Origin: an uncultured Bacteroidales bacterium
GTDB taxonomy: Bacteria > Bacteroidota > Bacteroidia > Bacteroidales > UBA932
Assembly: GCA_945982095.1 (NCBI GenBank)
Contig: CAMFRR010000053.1
Location: 1-6,488 of the forward strand
Length of the DNA: 6,488 bases
Direction of reading: 5' to 3'
Shown: positions 1 to 6,488 of the stretch, in pieces
How positions within the stretch are numbered: position 1 is the first letter of the stretch
Layout of the letters: each line of letters starts with the position of its first letter
Position numbers and translations under genes: made by a program
The notes under the pieces: generated by a model
What the model was told of the DNA's origin: nothing
The model's input: the letters and a program-made list of their open reading frames with translations, nothing else
Database searches by the model: none

Positions 1-45
1 GATAGGAGTCCGTCTCGTGGGCTCGGAGATGTGTATAAGAGACAG
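1..45. other. Illumina Nextera i7-side adapter (synthetic contamination)
   Basis: This is not genomic DNA. Positions 27-45 are the 19-bp Tn5 mosaic end AGATGTGTATAAGAGACAG. Positions 12-26 are the Nextera read-2 adapter segment GTCTCGTGGGCTCGG. Positions 4-11 (AGGAGTCC) match the N705 i7 index as written in the adapter oligo, and the leading GAT is the end of the P7 primer. Genomic sequence starts at 46, in frame inside atpI. Any peptide containing MCIRDR at this edge is a translation of adapter. Confidence 0.98.
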
Positions 46-1626
46 GCTCAATACATCACCAAGAAGACCTGTAGCGGTGTTGTATGTCTCCCACAAGCCG
101 CCTCCTATATTTACAAAAGGATTCTTCTTGAGGTCGCGCAGAGGGAATATGCCCAAGGCGCCTATGCAGCCCAAAGCTATGACAGCCCATTTCACTATGC
201 TTGAATCCAGGTTGAATGCCAGCCCGACTGCAAGGGCAATCACGGTGCCTACCAGGAAAACAGTCCAACCCCAGGTGCTAAGACTCTTGAGGAAACCGTT
301 GTTTTTTGTTGCATAGTAGGTTTTCACCATCATTGCAAGGCTCAGGTGTATGATACCTGTCACTATGGCAACGACCATGGTGCCGTCATAGCCAATGATT
401 TCTTTAGGTACCATAATCTTGGCCAGTCCGCTGTCCTGAACCCAGGCCCAGTCGAGCATGTCTAATGAGAAGAAGGTGTGGAACAGTGTACCCACCACGA
501 CCGTTGCTATTCCCAGGGCCATTACCATAGGGGAGAGGTTGGCGAAACTCTTGATTTTCTTAATGAAGAAGCTCATGACCATAAGCACCAATCCATAGCC
601 CGCGTCACCCATACACATTGCAAAGAAGAGAAGGAAGAATACGGATATGAAAGGAGTAGGGTCGAAACTGTCGTACACAGGACGTCCGTACATATCGGTA
701 AGTACCTCGAACATACGCACGTAACGGTTGTTCTTTAGCTCTATAGGAGGATTGTCTGCGGCGTTTGCAGGGGCACTCACATACAGGACTCCTGCGGAAT
801 CCAGATATTGCTTGAGGGCGGCATCTCCTGTTGTAGGGGCATAGCCCTCCAACACGCTTATATATCCCTCGACTGCGTCCGTACCTCCGGCAGCAGCCAG
901 ATATACATCCAGCTCAGCCGTCTTGGATGCCAGCTTGCTGCGCATATGCTCAAGCTTGTGCTCCTTGAGCCAAAGCATCTCGGCCTTGAGAACGGACTGC
1001 TCTTCCTCCAGAGCCTTGATCTGCTCTGAAATCTGAGTCATGGAACGCGAAGGGGCAGGAAGCTCTTCCAATGGGAAGGCCCATTCAGCAGCTTCAGCTG
1101 AACTCTGCTCAGCTATCACAAACATAATTGTGCCCTTACTTTCCTTCACTATGCTCAGAGCATATTCATCAGCCCATTGAGGCATGAATTTCGAGCGCTT
1201 TGTGCTATAGAAATGCAGCTTGACTCCGGCTTCTGCAAGAGCCTCCAAAGTACGGGGGTCGAAAGAACCCCATGCCTCGCATCCGTCCAGCTCTTTCCTA
1301 GCCTGTTTGAGGCTGTTCTCCAATTCGTTGAGCTTGGCTAGGATTAGCGCTGTATTGCAGGCAGCGCATCCTTCCACCTCTTTCATTTCCGCAGCACGGG
1401 CCTTTATGGCTTCAGCATCGGCATCTTCCGAACAGTCAAAGGCTTCGAGAGCCTGTACGGCACTGTTAATATCCGAAATCTTCTTTGCCATTTCAGCCGA
1501 CTTCGAGTCCACAGCCTTGGAAGATCGGCGAATGTCCACTACGCCCAGATCCTGCAACTTCTGGAGGAAGCTTTCACTCTCCCCGCTAAGGAGAATGAAA
1601 TCGTATCTTGTCATTGCTGTAATCAT
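46..1626 (-). CDS. atpI: V-type ATPase subunit I (a-subunit homologue), 3' truncated
   Basis: This is the membrane stator subunit that, with the proteolipid ring, forms the ion path of the V/A-type ATPase. By hand translation the frame is open without interruption for 527 codons, from ATG at 1626 to the adapter junction at 46, so it has no stop in the window. The N-terminus MITAMTRYDF and the following FLQKLQDLGVVDIR are typical of the family. Residues 1 to about 315 form the cytoplasmic domain, with Lys/Glu-rich coiled-coil stretches at about 45-118 and 200-240. Hydrophobic segments follow near 325-354, 366-385, 412-434, 452-470 and 477-495. The first contains FFAMCMGDAGYGL, a hallmark of the family. 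The visible end is LLGDVLS, normally followed by the segment carrying the essential arginine. I estimate roughly 75-80 residues are missing. The start overlaps the atpD stop as ATGA (1623-1626). GGAGGA (complement of 1636-1641) lies 9 nt upstream and may be a ribosome binding site, although it is also atpD coding sequence. ATG at codon 5 is a less likely start. Confidence 0.96.
1623..1626 (-). promoter_or_regulatory. atpD/atpI ATGA stop-start overlap
   Basis: The atpI ATG (1624-1626) and the atpD TGA (1623-1625) share bases as ATGA. GGAGGA (complement of 1636-1641) ends 9 nt upstream of the ATG and is the best Shine-Dalgarno-like sequence among the operon's internal starts. Termination-reinitiation coupling of atpI to atpD is the likely consequence, by inference. 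Confidence 0.75.
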
Positions 1627-2237
1627 GATGCCTGTTCCTCCATTTCTTCTTCTGCAGCATGACGGCTCTTCACAATCTTCTGAGAAGCTTTGGAAAGATT
1701 CTCTTCGTCTTCCATGAAGCGTTTAATCTTCCTTATGGCTTCCTGATAGCCGGGTATCTGCACTTTTTCGTACAAGTTCACTTTCTGGGTAGTCTTTTTG
1801 CGGGAATATTCAAGTATGCGGGCTCTTTCGAGATAGACCTCACTCTCTATTCCCAGGCGTGAGAGTTCCTTCAGTATGGATATTCCGTCAGCATACCAGG
1901 CCGGGGCCTGAAAGGCGTTGAATTCTCCGATCCTGTAACTTATCTCACCCAGTTCAGGCACTTTTACGCCTGCCACCTTGCCCGCTTTGAGTTCCACGTC
2001 GGTTATGCTGACCAGATCGCTCCTGAACTCGTTCCACAGGGCTGCAAGATAGTCGTAACGCCTCATCGCGGCTTCCAGTTCCTCAACCAGACGGTCGGCC
2101 TGGTCTCTGTAGGACTTGGCAGCGATACGCAAGGCAGACTCCTTGTTCTTAAGTGTAGGGAGTGCCTTCTGACGCATCTTGAGATCCTTCCCAAGCGCGT
2201 TCAGAGAAGTTTTGTTATATTGAAATTTAATTGCCAC
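1623..2237 (-). CDS. atpD: V-type ATPase subunit D (central rotor stalk)
   Basis: This is the central shaft that turns inside the A3B3 head and couples ATP turnover to ion flow. The protein is 204 residues from the preferred GTG start, about normal for the family. It has two long helical arms that should pair as a coiled coil. The N-terminal arm, residues about 5-65, contains ALPTLKNKESALR at 25-37. The C-terminal arm, about 120-200, contains TTQKVNLYEKVQIP at 149-162, the conserved D-family signature. The tail is acidic (AAEEEMEEQAS). I chose GTG at 2235-2237 because it gives MAIKFQYNKTS, the usual Bacteroidales start. An ATG 15 nt upstream (2250-2252) would add MTNTG and lengthen the overlap with atpB to 26 nt. 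With the GTG start the overlap is 11 nt, the same as at the atpA/atpB junction. The stop overlaps the atpI start by 4 nt. Confidence 0.95.
   Translation of the reverse strand: MAIKFQYNKTSLNALGKDLKMRQKALPTLKNKESALRIAAKSYRDQADRLVEELEAAMRRYDYLAALWNEFRSDLVSITDVELKAGKVAGVKVPELGEISYRIGEFNAFQAPAWYADGISILKELSRLGIESEVYLERARILEYSRKKTTQKVNLYEKVQIPGYQEAIRKIKRFMEDEENLSKASQKIVKSRHAAEEEMEEQAS
2227..2237 (-). promoter_or_regulatory. atpB/atpD 11-nt overlap with GTG start
   Basis: The minus strand reads GTGGCAATTAA. It begins with the atpD GTG start and ends with the atpB TAA stop. No Shine-Dalgarno-like sequence precedes it, so atpD is probably translated by ribosomes finishing atpB. It closely resembles the atpA/atpB junction in length and sequence. 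Confidence 0.7.
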
Positions 2238-3549
2238 GCCAGTATTTGTCAATCAGATTCTGTTTGATTCCTGTCTCTGCCTTGGTGAAATATCTTCCGA
2301 ATATATCCCAGGCTGTGTCCAGCATCTGCTCTATGCCGAGATTGACGTCAACGGCGAGCAACTCTGTGGCATAAGCCTTTGCATAATCAAGGCAGCGCAG
2401 GTCGTAGTCGCTAAGGTCGAAACCGTTCTCCAGCTTGGTCTTCGCATTTTGGGCATCAGAGTACAGACGCACAGATGCGTTCATCACCTGGCTGTGGTCC
2501 TCGCGGGTTTTCTTGCCCTGAACCAGCTGTTTCAGACGTGAGAGCGAACGGAAAGGGTCAATGATGACCTTGCCTGAATCCGGATCGGCACGAAGGAAAA
2601 GCTGTCCCTCAGTGATATAGCCTGTGTTGTCCGGAATGGCGTGTGTAATGTCTCCGTCATTCAGAGTGGTCACGGCTATGATGGTGATGGAGCCGCCGTC
2701 AGGCAGCTGCACGGCCTTCTCGTAGATTTTTGCAAGGTCCGAGTAAAGTGAACCCGGCATAGAATCCTTTGAAGGAATCTGGTCCATACGGTTGCTCACA
2801 ATACTGAGGGCATCTGCATAAAGGGTCATGTCAGTCAGAAGCACCAGCACCTTCTCGTTTTTCTCCACTGCGAAATATTCTGCAGTTGCCAGAGCCATGT
2901 CAGGGATAAGCAACCTCTCTACAGGAGGCTGTTCTGTGGTGTTTACGAATGAAATGATCTTGTCCAATGCACCGGCTGCCTCGAACTCGTGTTTGAAGTA
3001 GAGGTAGTCGTCATTGGTAAGACCCATGCCGCCGAGAATGATCTTGTCCACATCGGCACGCAGGGCCACCTGGGCCATCACGTTGTTGTATGGCTGGTCA
3101 GGGTCGGCGAAGAAAGGAATCTTCTGGCCTGATACCAGGGTATTGTTGAGGTCAATGCCAGCGATACCCGTAGGGATAATCTCAGAAGGCTGTTTACGTT
3201 TGTATGGGTTTACGGAAGGGCCTCCGATCTCAATTTTGCGGCCTTCCACTGCCGGACCGCCGTCTATAGGCTCGCCATATGCATTGAAGAAACGTCCGGC
3301 GAGTGCGTCGCTGACCTTGAGGGTTGGGGCAGCTCCGAGGAAAGTAACCTCAGCATTGCTGGGAATATTCTCTGTGCCCTCGAAAACCTGGAGTGTCACA
3401 AGCTCGCCTTTTGTGCGTACTACCTGTGCCAGACGGCCGTCAACCCATGCCAGTTCGTCATTCGAAACGTTGTCGGCTTTGAGTGATACCGTAGCCTTGG
3501 TGATTCCCTCAAGCTGGGTATATGTTTTTCTAATAAGTCTATTTGCCAT
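2227..3549 (-). CDS. atpB: V-type ATPase subunit B (non-catalytic head subunit)
   Basis: This subunit alternates with subunit A in the hexameric head and completes the catalytic sites at the A/B interfaces. At 440 residues it is a normal length. The order is an N-terminal beta-barrel (about 1-75), a nucleotide-binding-like fold (about 76-350) and a C-terminal helical domain. Recognisable stretches include PSEIIPTGIAGID (121-133), PPVERLLIPDMALATAEY (208-225), VLVLLTDMTLYADAL (234-248) and IPDNTGYITEGQ (305-316). In SLSRLK (335-340), R338 sits where the arginine finger that completes the A-subunit site is expected; that is from family knowledge. The loop where a Walker A motif would be reads GQKIPFFADPDQPYN (141-155), with no GxxGxGKT, which fits a non-catalytic subunit. 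The ATG overlaps the atpA stop by 11 nt, and the 3' end overlaps atpD. Confidence 0.97.
   Translation of the reverse strand: MANRLIRKTYTQLEGITKATVSLKADNVSNDELAWVDGRLAQVVRTKGELVTLQVFEGTENIPSNAEVTFLGAAPTLKVSDALAGRFFNAYGEPIDGGPAVEGRKIEIGGPSVNPYKRKQPSEIIPTGIAGIDLNNTLVSGQKIPFFADPDQPYNNVMAQVALRADVDKIILGGMGLTNDDYLYFKHEFEAAGALDKIISFVNTTEQPPVERLLIPDMALATAEYFAVEKNEKVLVLLTDMTLYADALSIVSNRMDQIPSKDSMPGSLYSDLAKIYEKAVQLPDGGSITIIAVTTLNDGDITHAIPDNTGYITEGQLFLRADPDSGKVIIDPFRSLSRLKQLVQGKKTREDHSQVMNASVRLYSDAQNAKTKLENGFDLSDYDLRCLDYAKAYATELLAVDVNLGIEQMLDTAWDIFGRYFTKAETGIKQNLIDKYWRGN
3539..3549 (-). promoter_or_regulatory. atpA/atpB 11-nt overlap
   Basis: The minus strand reads ATGGCAAATAG. It begins with the atpB ATG and ends with the atpA TAG stop. 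This places the two head subunits, needed in equal numbers, under likely translational coupling. The coupling is inferred; the overlap is seen directly. Confidence 0.75.
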
Positions 3550-5290
3550 ATTGCTCTACCAGTTTTTCGATTTCAGCTTTGTATATCTCAAATTGTGCGC
3601 TCTTGAACTCCGAATAGTTCATCTGACGGAAGAAGTTGATCATTTCCTTGAACTTGGCTGCGCATTCCTCGAAGTCTTCGAACTCGAATTCCTTGGCGCA
3701 TATGTCCAGCACCATGTCCAGCATGTATCTCTGGCGCTCCAGAGGACAAAGGGCATCTATGGCGTCGAAAGCATCCTGCTGCAGGATTACGAAGTCCACG
3801 AGTTCGCTCTTCCAGAACATTTCGTGGTAGCTCATAGGTACGCCGTCATCGCCCAGAATGTTGATCTGGTCGGCAGCATCCTTGCCTTTGCGAATGATGT
3901 TCTTGGTCCTGTTCACTTTCTCCACCCAGCCGTGCTCCACTGTCTTGTCGAGGTAGTCGGCAATCTCAGGATATTCGAGATATTTCGAATAAGAGTCGAT
4001 AGGGTTTACGGAAGGGTAGCGTTTTTTGTCCGCGCGGTTCTGCTCAAGGGCGTAGAAACAGCGTGCAGCCTTCTTTGTAGATTCGGTTACAGGCTCCTTG
4101 AGGTTACCGCCCGCAGGGGATACGGTACCTATGAAGGTTACGGAGCCGCGTTTGCCGTTGTTCAGCACCACCATGCCGGCACGGGCGTAGAAGTTGGAGA
4201 TGATGGCCGAAAGGTCCACAGGGAAGGCATCGGCGCCAGGAAGTTCCTCCATACGGTTGGACATCTCTCGCAGAGCCTGGGCCCAACGTGAAGTTGAATC
4301 CGCAAGCAGCAGCACCTTGAGACCCATGGCCCTGTAATACTCGCATATGGTCATTGCCGTGTATACGGAAGCCTCACGGGCAGCAACAGGCATGTTGGAT
4401 GTGTTGCATATGATGGTGGTACGCTCCATAAGGTGACGTCCTGTGTGAGGGTCAATCAGCTCAGGGAACTCGGTGAAAATCTCAACCACCTCATTGGCAC
4501 GCTCGCCGCAGGCTGCCATCACGATTACATCAGCGTCGCCCTGCTTGGCTATTGCATGCTGGAGCACTGTCTTTCCACAGCCGAAAGGACCAGGGATGAA
4601 GCCTGTACCTCCCTCTGCTATAGGATTGAGGGTGTCTATCACGCGCACACCGGTTTCCATGATGCGCTCTGGCCTCGGTTTCTCCTTGTAGCATTTGATG
4701 GCCACTTTCACAGGCCATTTCTGGCACATGGTGACATCCACGTCACCTTCCTCGCCCGTAAGGGTGGCAATCTTGTCGTTTACTGTATATTCGCCCGCAG
4801 GAGCCAGCCATTTTATGGTATATTCGCCCTTGAAGGAGAATGGAACCATGATTTTGTGAGGGAGCCAGCCCTCCTTTACTTCACCCAGCCAGTCCGCAGC
4901 CTCGACAGTATCGCCTACTGAAGCCTCAGGTGTGAAGGCCCATTTCTTTTCAGAATCCAGGGCAGGGGTGTATTCGCCGCGTTTGAGGAATACTCCTGTC
5001 ATGGTGGTGAGGTCGTTCTGAAGTCCGTCGTAACAGCTGCTGAGCAGGCCCGGACCCAGGGTAACCTCCAACATTTTATCCGTGAATTCCACTCTGTCTC
5101 CATTCTTTACGCCACGGGTGCTCTCAAACACCTGAATAGAGGCATAACGGCCGTTGACCTTTATGACCTCGGCCATGAGCTTTGTGCCCTGGGTGGAGAT
5201 GTAGCAGATTTCGTTCTGACTCACAGGTCCGTCACAAGACACTGTGACGAGATTGGATACTATGCCTGTGATTATTCCGCTTGTTGCCAT
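3539..5290 (-). CDS. atpA: V-type ATPase subunit A (catalytic ATPase)
   Basis: This is the catalytic subunit that binds and turns over ATP in the soluble head. At 583 residues it has the expected length for a V/A-type A subunit, longer than F-type beta. It has an N-terminal barrel (about 1-75). The A-specific extra insertion (non-homologous region, about 110-195) includes KGEYTIKWLAPAGEYTV. The Walker A loop is GPFGCGKT (234-241), with K240 and T241 for phosphate and Mg2+. The catalytic glutamate is E263 in CGERANEV. A Walker B strand runs VLLLADSTSRWAQALRE with D331. PGADAFPVDLSAIISNFYARAG (351-372) and the TFIGTVSPAGGN segment (385-396) are also typical, followed by the helical C-terminal domain. 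ATG at 5288-5290 gives MATSGIITGI. It lies 6 nt after the DUF2764 stop in an A/T-rich stretch with no Shine-Dalgarno-like run, as is common in Bacteroidetes. The 3' end overlaps atpB by 11 nt. All key catalytic residues are present. Confidence 0.98.
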   Translation of the reverse strand: MATSGIITGIVSNLVTVSCDGPVSQNEICYISTQGTKLMAEVIKVNGRYASIQVFESTRGVKNGDRVEFTDKMLEVTLGPGLLSSCYDGLQNDLTTMTGVFLKRGEYTPALDSEKKWAFTPEASVGDTVEAADWLGEVKEGWLPHKIMVPFSFKGEYTIKWLAPAGEYTVNDKIATLTGEEGDVDVTMCQKWPVKVAIKCYKEKPRPERIMETGVRVIDTLNPIAEGGTGFIPGPFGCGKTVLQHAIAKQGDADVIVMAACGERANEVVEIFTEFPELIDPHTGRHLMERTTIICNTSNMPVAAREASVYTAMTICEYYRAMGLKVLLLADSTSRWAQALREMSNRMEELPGADAFPVDLSAIISNFYARAGMVVLNNGKRGSVTFIGTVSPAGGNLKEPVTESTKKAARCFYALEQNRADKKRYPSVNPIDSYSKYLEYPEIADYLDKTVEHGWVEKVNRTKNIIRKGKDAADQINILGDDGVPMSYHEMFWKSELVDFVILQQDAFDAIDALCPLERQRYMLDMVLDICAKEFEFEDFEECAAKFKEMINFFRQMNYSEFKSAQFEIYKAEIEKLVEQYGK

Positions 5291-5296
5291 ATATGA

Positions 5297-5899
5297 TTAT
5301 CTGTAATTTTCGAATTCTATTTTACCGTATGTGCCGCGTATGCCGCTCACCAGAGTGGCGAGCAACTCCCGGCCTGTATTTTCGTCAAGTGCGAGCCAAC
5401 GCTCTATAATACAGAGCTTTGCTACTATAGCAAGCACCTTTGCCAGCTCGAAATCCTTGAATAAAGTTATATTGTCTGCTGTTGCCCAGAGGTAGTCGTC
5501 CATTGCTCTCTCCCTCTCAAGCAGATTGTCTGCCCCGAAGATCTTGTCCAGGGCAGCGCTGTCTACTTCCGGTGCATTTTCCAGCGCCATCACATCCTTG
5601 TCCTTATCCCTGCCCAGCTCGCGGTTCAGGTACCTTACCTTTGCATTGCGCAGGGCAAGGTCGTGGGCGAAAAACTCCCTTGTGAAACCGTCCTTGCTTT
5701 TGAAGGCCTTGAGATAGAAGTCCATATCCAGATTGTCGGCCTTGAAGCCTGAACATACGAACTCAAGCTTCTTGAGGTCACTGTCACTGAGCTGGCTTCC
5801 TATCCACCCGATAAGGGGCATTACGCTCCCTCCTTCAAACCTTGAATCGGGACTGAGGGCGGGAATGGATGCGATTATATATGTATAATTGTTATTCAC
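5297..5899 (-). CDS. DUF2764-type protein of V-type ATPase operon
   Basis: This protein is 200 residues long, with no signal peptide, membrane span or catalytic motif. It is recognised by its place between atpE and atpA and by its N-terminus NNNYTYIIASIPAL, which resembles DUF2764 proteins of Bacteroidetes V-ATPase operons. It is mostly helical. A basic helix with RNAKVRYLNRELGRD (84-98) is followed by a charged linker and a C-terminal helix pair, FELAKVLAIVAKLCIIERW (150-168) and a segment ending GIRGTYGKIEFENYR. Biochemical function is not established as far as I know. Because no C, F or G subunit gene is visible in the operon, a structural role in the stalk, perhaps like subunit C/d, is an inference. 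The start is GTG at 5897-5899, overlapping the atpE stop by 8 nt (GTGAATAA). No better start exists nearby. It may be shorter than relatives I recall at about 260-280 residues. Confidence 0.85.
   Translation of the reverse strand: MNNNYTYIIASIPALSPDSRFEGGSVMPLIGWIGSQLSDSDLKKLEFVCSGFKADNLDMDFYLKAFKSKDGFTREFFAHDLALRNAKVRYLNRELGRDKDKDVMALENAPEVDSAALDKIFGADNLLERERAMDDYLWATADNITLFKDFELAKVLAIVAKLCIIERWLALDENTGRELLATLVSGIRGTYGKIEFENYR
5892..5899 (-). promoter_or_regulatory. atpE/DUF2764 8-nt overlap with GTG start
   Basis: The minus strand reads GTGAATAA: the GTG start of the DUF2764 gene and the TAA stop of atpE. There is no clear Shine-Dalgarno sequence upstream. The overlap supports the GTG start and co-translation with atpE. 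Confidence 0.65.
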
Positions 5900-6444
5900 C
5901 GAACAGCAGCTTTCGTGTGGCAGGACGCAGATATTCGCGTATCAGACTTGTGAAGGTCTCATCGCTCAGGGAGATATAATAACTGCCGTCCTTAGGGCCT
6001 ATGTTGAGGCCTCCTTTGATGTTCTTGCCAACTTTCACTTCGATGTTCTTGCCTATGGCCTTGCTGACCTGGCTTGTAACATAAGGGGTGAGTTTCTTGA
6101 GGCTCTCAGGCAAAATGACCGAGAGCTCGTCAGAGCCACCCTCGCCCATGCTCTTTGCTACAGCCAAGATGAATTCTTTGGCAAATTCTTCTTCGCCCAT
6201 TACCTTGCCTACGGCAGCATCTGCGCTTTTGGCAAGTATTGCATTCTGAATAGCCGTCTTTGTGGCGTCAAGAGCGTGTGCCGATGCGGTCTTGATGTCG
6301 CTCTGGGCCTTTGCGGCAATGTCTTCGGCCTTGGCTTTGGCCTGGTCAACGATGGAGGCTGCCTGTTGTCTGGCTTCAGAAAGAATTTTTTCTGCCTGAG
6401 CCTGTGCCTCGTTCACGAGTTTCTCTGCCTCGAGCCTGCCCCTG
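5892..6444 (-). CDS. atpE: V-type ATPase subunit E (peripheral stalk), 5' truncated
   Basis: This is the peripheral-stalk subunit that holds the A3B3 head still relative to AtpI. 183 genomic codons remain. The start codon and probably about 20 residues lie beyond the right end. The visible N-terminal part (roughly 6190-6443) is an Ala/Glu/Lys/Gln-rich coiled coil with repeating EAQAQAEKILSEARQQA-type spacing, typical of E and G stalk helices. The C-terminal globular domain contains LPESLKKL and ends with GGLNIGPKDGSYYISLSDE and IREYLRPATRKLLFGE, the usual E-family finish that sits on the head. The apparent start MCIRDS (6444-6461) is translated from adapter and must be dropped. The last codon touching the junction (6444-6446) is half adapter. 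It is the first gene of the run, so the promoter is presumably upstream of it and outside the window. Confidence 0.93.
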
Positions 6445-6488
6445 CTGTCTCTTATACACATCTGACGCTGCCGACGACTCCTTACGTG
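6445..6488. other. Illumina Nextera i5-side adapter (synthetic contamination)
   Basis: This is not genomic DNA. Positions 6445-6463 are the reverse-complement mosaic end CTGTCTCTTATACACATCT. Positions 6464-6477 (GACGCTGCCGACGA) are the reverse complement of the Nextera read-1 adapter. Positions 6478-6485 (CTCCTTAC) are the reverse complement of the S505 i5 index GTAAGGAG, and the final GTG begins the P5 primer complement. Genomic sequence ends at 6444. Confidence 0.98.

Noticed and set aside
17..316. Plus-strand reading frame beginning MGSEMCIRDR
   Set aside because: Its start is in adapter and the rest is antisense to atpI.
1220..1717. Plus-strand open frame of 165 codons opposite atpI and atpD
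   Set aside because: Ser/Ala-rich translation typical of an antisense shadow; the minus strand encodes uninterrupted AtpI and AtpD.
3014..4291. Plus-strand open frame of 425 codons opposite atpA and atpB
   Set aside because: It lies antisense to two highly conserved, intact ATPase genes, has no recognisable domain, and is explained by low stop-codon frequency opposite their codon usage.
3539..5290. F-type beta subunit or flagellar/type III secretion ATPase instead of V-type A
   Set aside because: The length of 583 residues, the A-specific insertion around 110-195 and the neighbours E, B, D and I fit only a V/A-type catalytic subunit.
5291..5296. Internal promoter in front of atpA
   Set aside because: Only 6 bp are non-coding. 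The A/T-rich stretch around it has no convincing Bacteroidetes -33/-7 pair and is better explained as an A/T-rich translation start.
6190..6443. Possible DNA repeat array from the repetitive Ala/Glu/Gln/Lys codons of atpE
   Set aside because: The periodicity is at protein level (coiled coil). The codons vary and no exact tandem repeat is seen.
27..6463. 19-bp inverted repeats at both ends, resembling a Tn5-type transposon
   Set aside because: These are the engineered mosaic ends of the Nextera kit, each joined to read adapter and index sequence. There is no transposase.

Overview
This window is almost entirely one bacterial V/A-type (rotary) ATPase operon. All genes are on the minus strand, so the operon reads from right to left: atpE (subunit E, 5' end missing), a DUF2764-type protein, atpA, atpB, atpD and atpI (3' end missing). 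The gene order, the DUF2764 gene between E and A, and the AtpD start MAIKFQYNKTS match what I know of Bacteroidales V-type ATPase operons. Chlamydiae and spirochaetes have a similar compact layout. I infer a Bacteroidales-like organism, probably from a metagenome, and cannot name the genus.

Layout by region: 1-45 is synthetic Illumina Nextera adapter. 46-1626 is atpI, the membrane stator/proton-channel subunit, cut just before its conserved arginine region. 1623-2237 is atpD, the central rotor stalk. 2227-3549 is atpB, the non-catalytic head subunit. 3539-5290 is atpA, the catalytic head subunit. 5297-5899 is the DUF2764 protein. 5892-6444 is atpE, the peripheral stalk, missing its N-terminus. 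6445-6488 is adapter again. The genuine genomic insert is therefore 46-6444. There are no intergenic stretches longer than 6 bp, and no RNA genes, mobile elements, CRISPR arrays, terminators or promoters. The promoter is expected beyond the right end, and atpK (the proteolipid ring) beyond the left end.

How the parts work together: A and B form the alternating A3B3 head, which hydrolyses or makes ATP at sites built on A. D is the rotating shaft in the head. E is the peripheral stalk tying the head to AtpI. AtpI and the unseen K ring carry ions across the membrane. Typical archaeal-type operons also carry subunits C, F and G/H. None is recognisable between E and I here, so the DUF2764 protein is a candidate for one of those missing stalk roles. 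Four of the five gene junctions overlap, by 4, 11, 11 and 8 nt, which suggests tight translational coupling and fixed stoichiometry.

I did not find a new biological system. The points most worth a second look are the adapter sequence at both ends, the unassigned DUF2764 subunit in a reduced ATPase, the non-canonical nucleotide loop in AtpB, and the two near-identical 11-nt stop/start overlaps.
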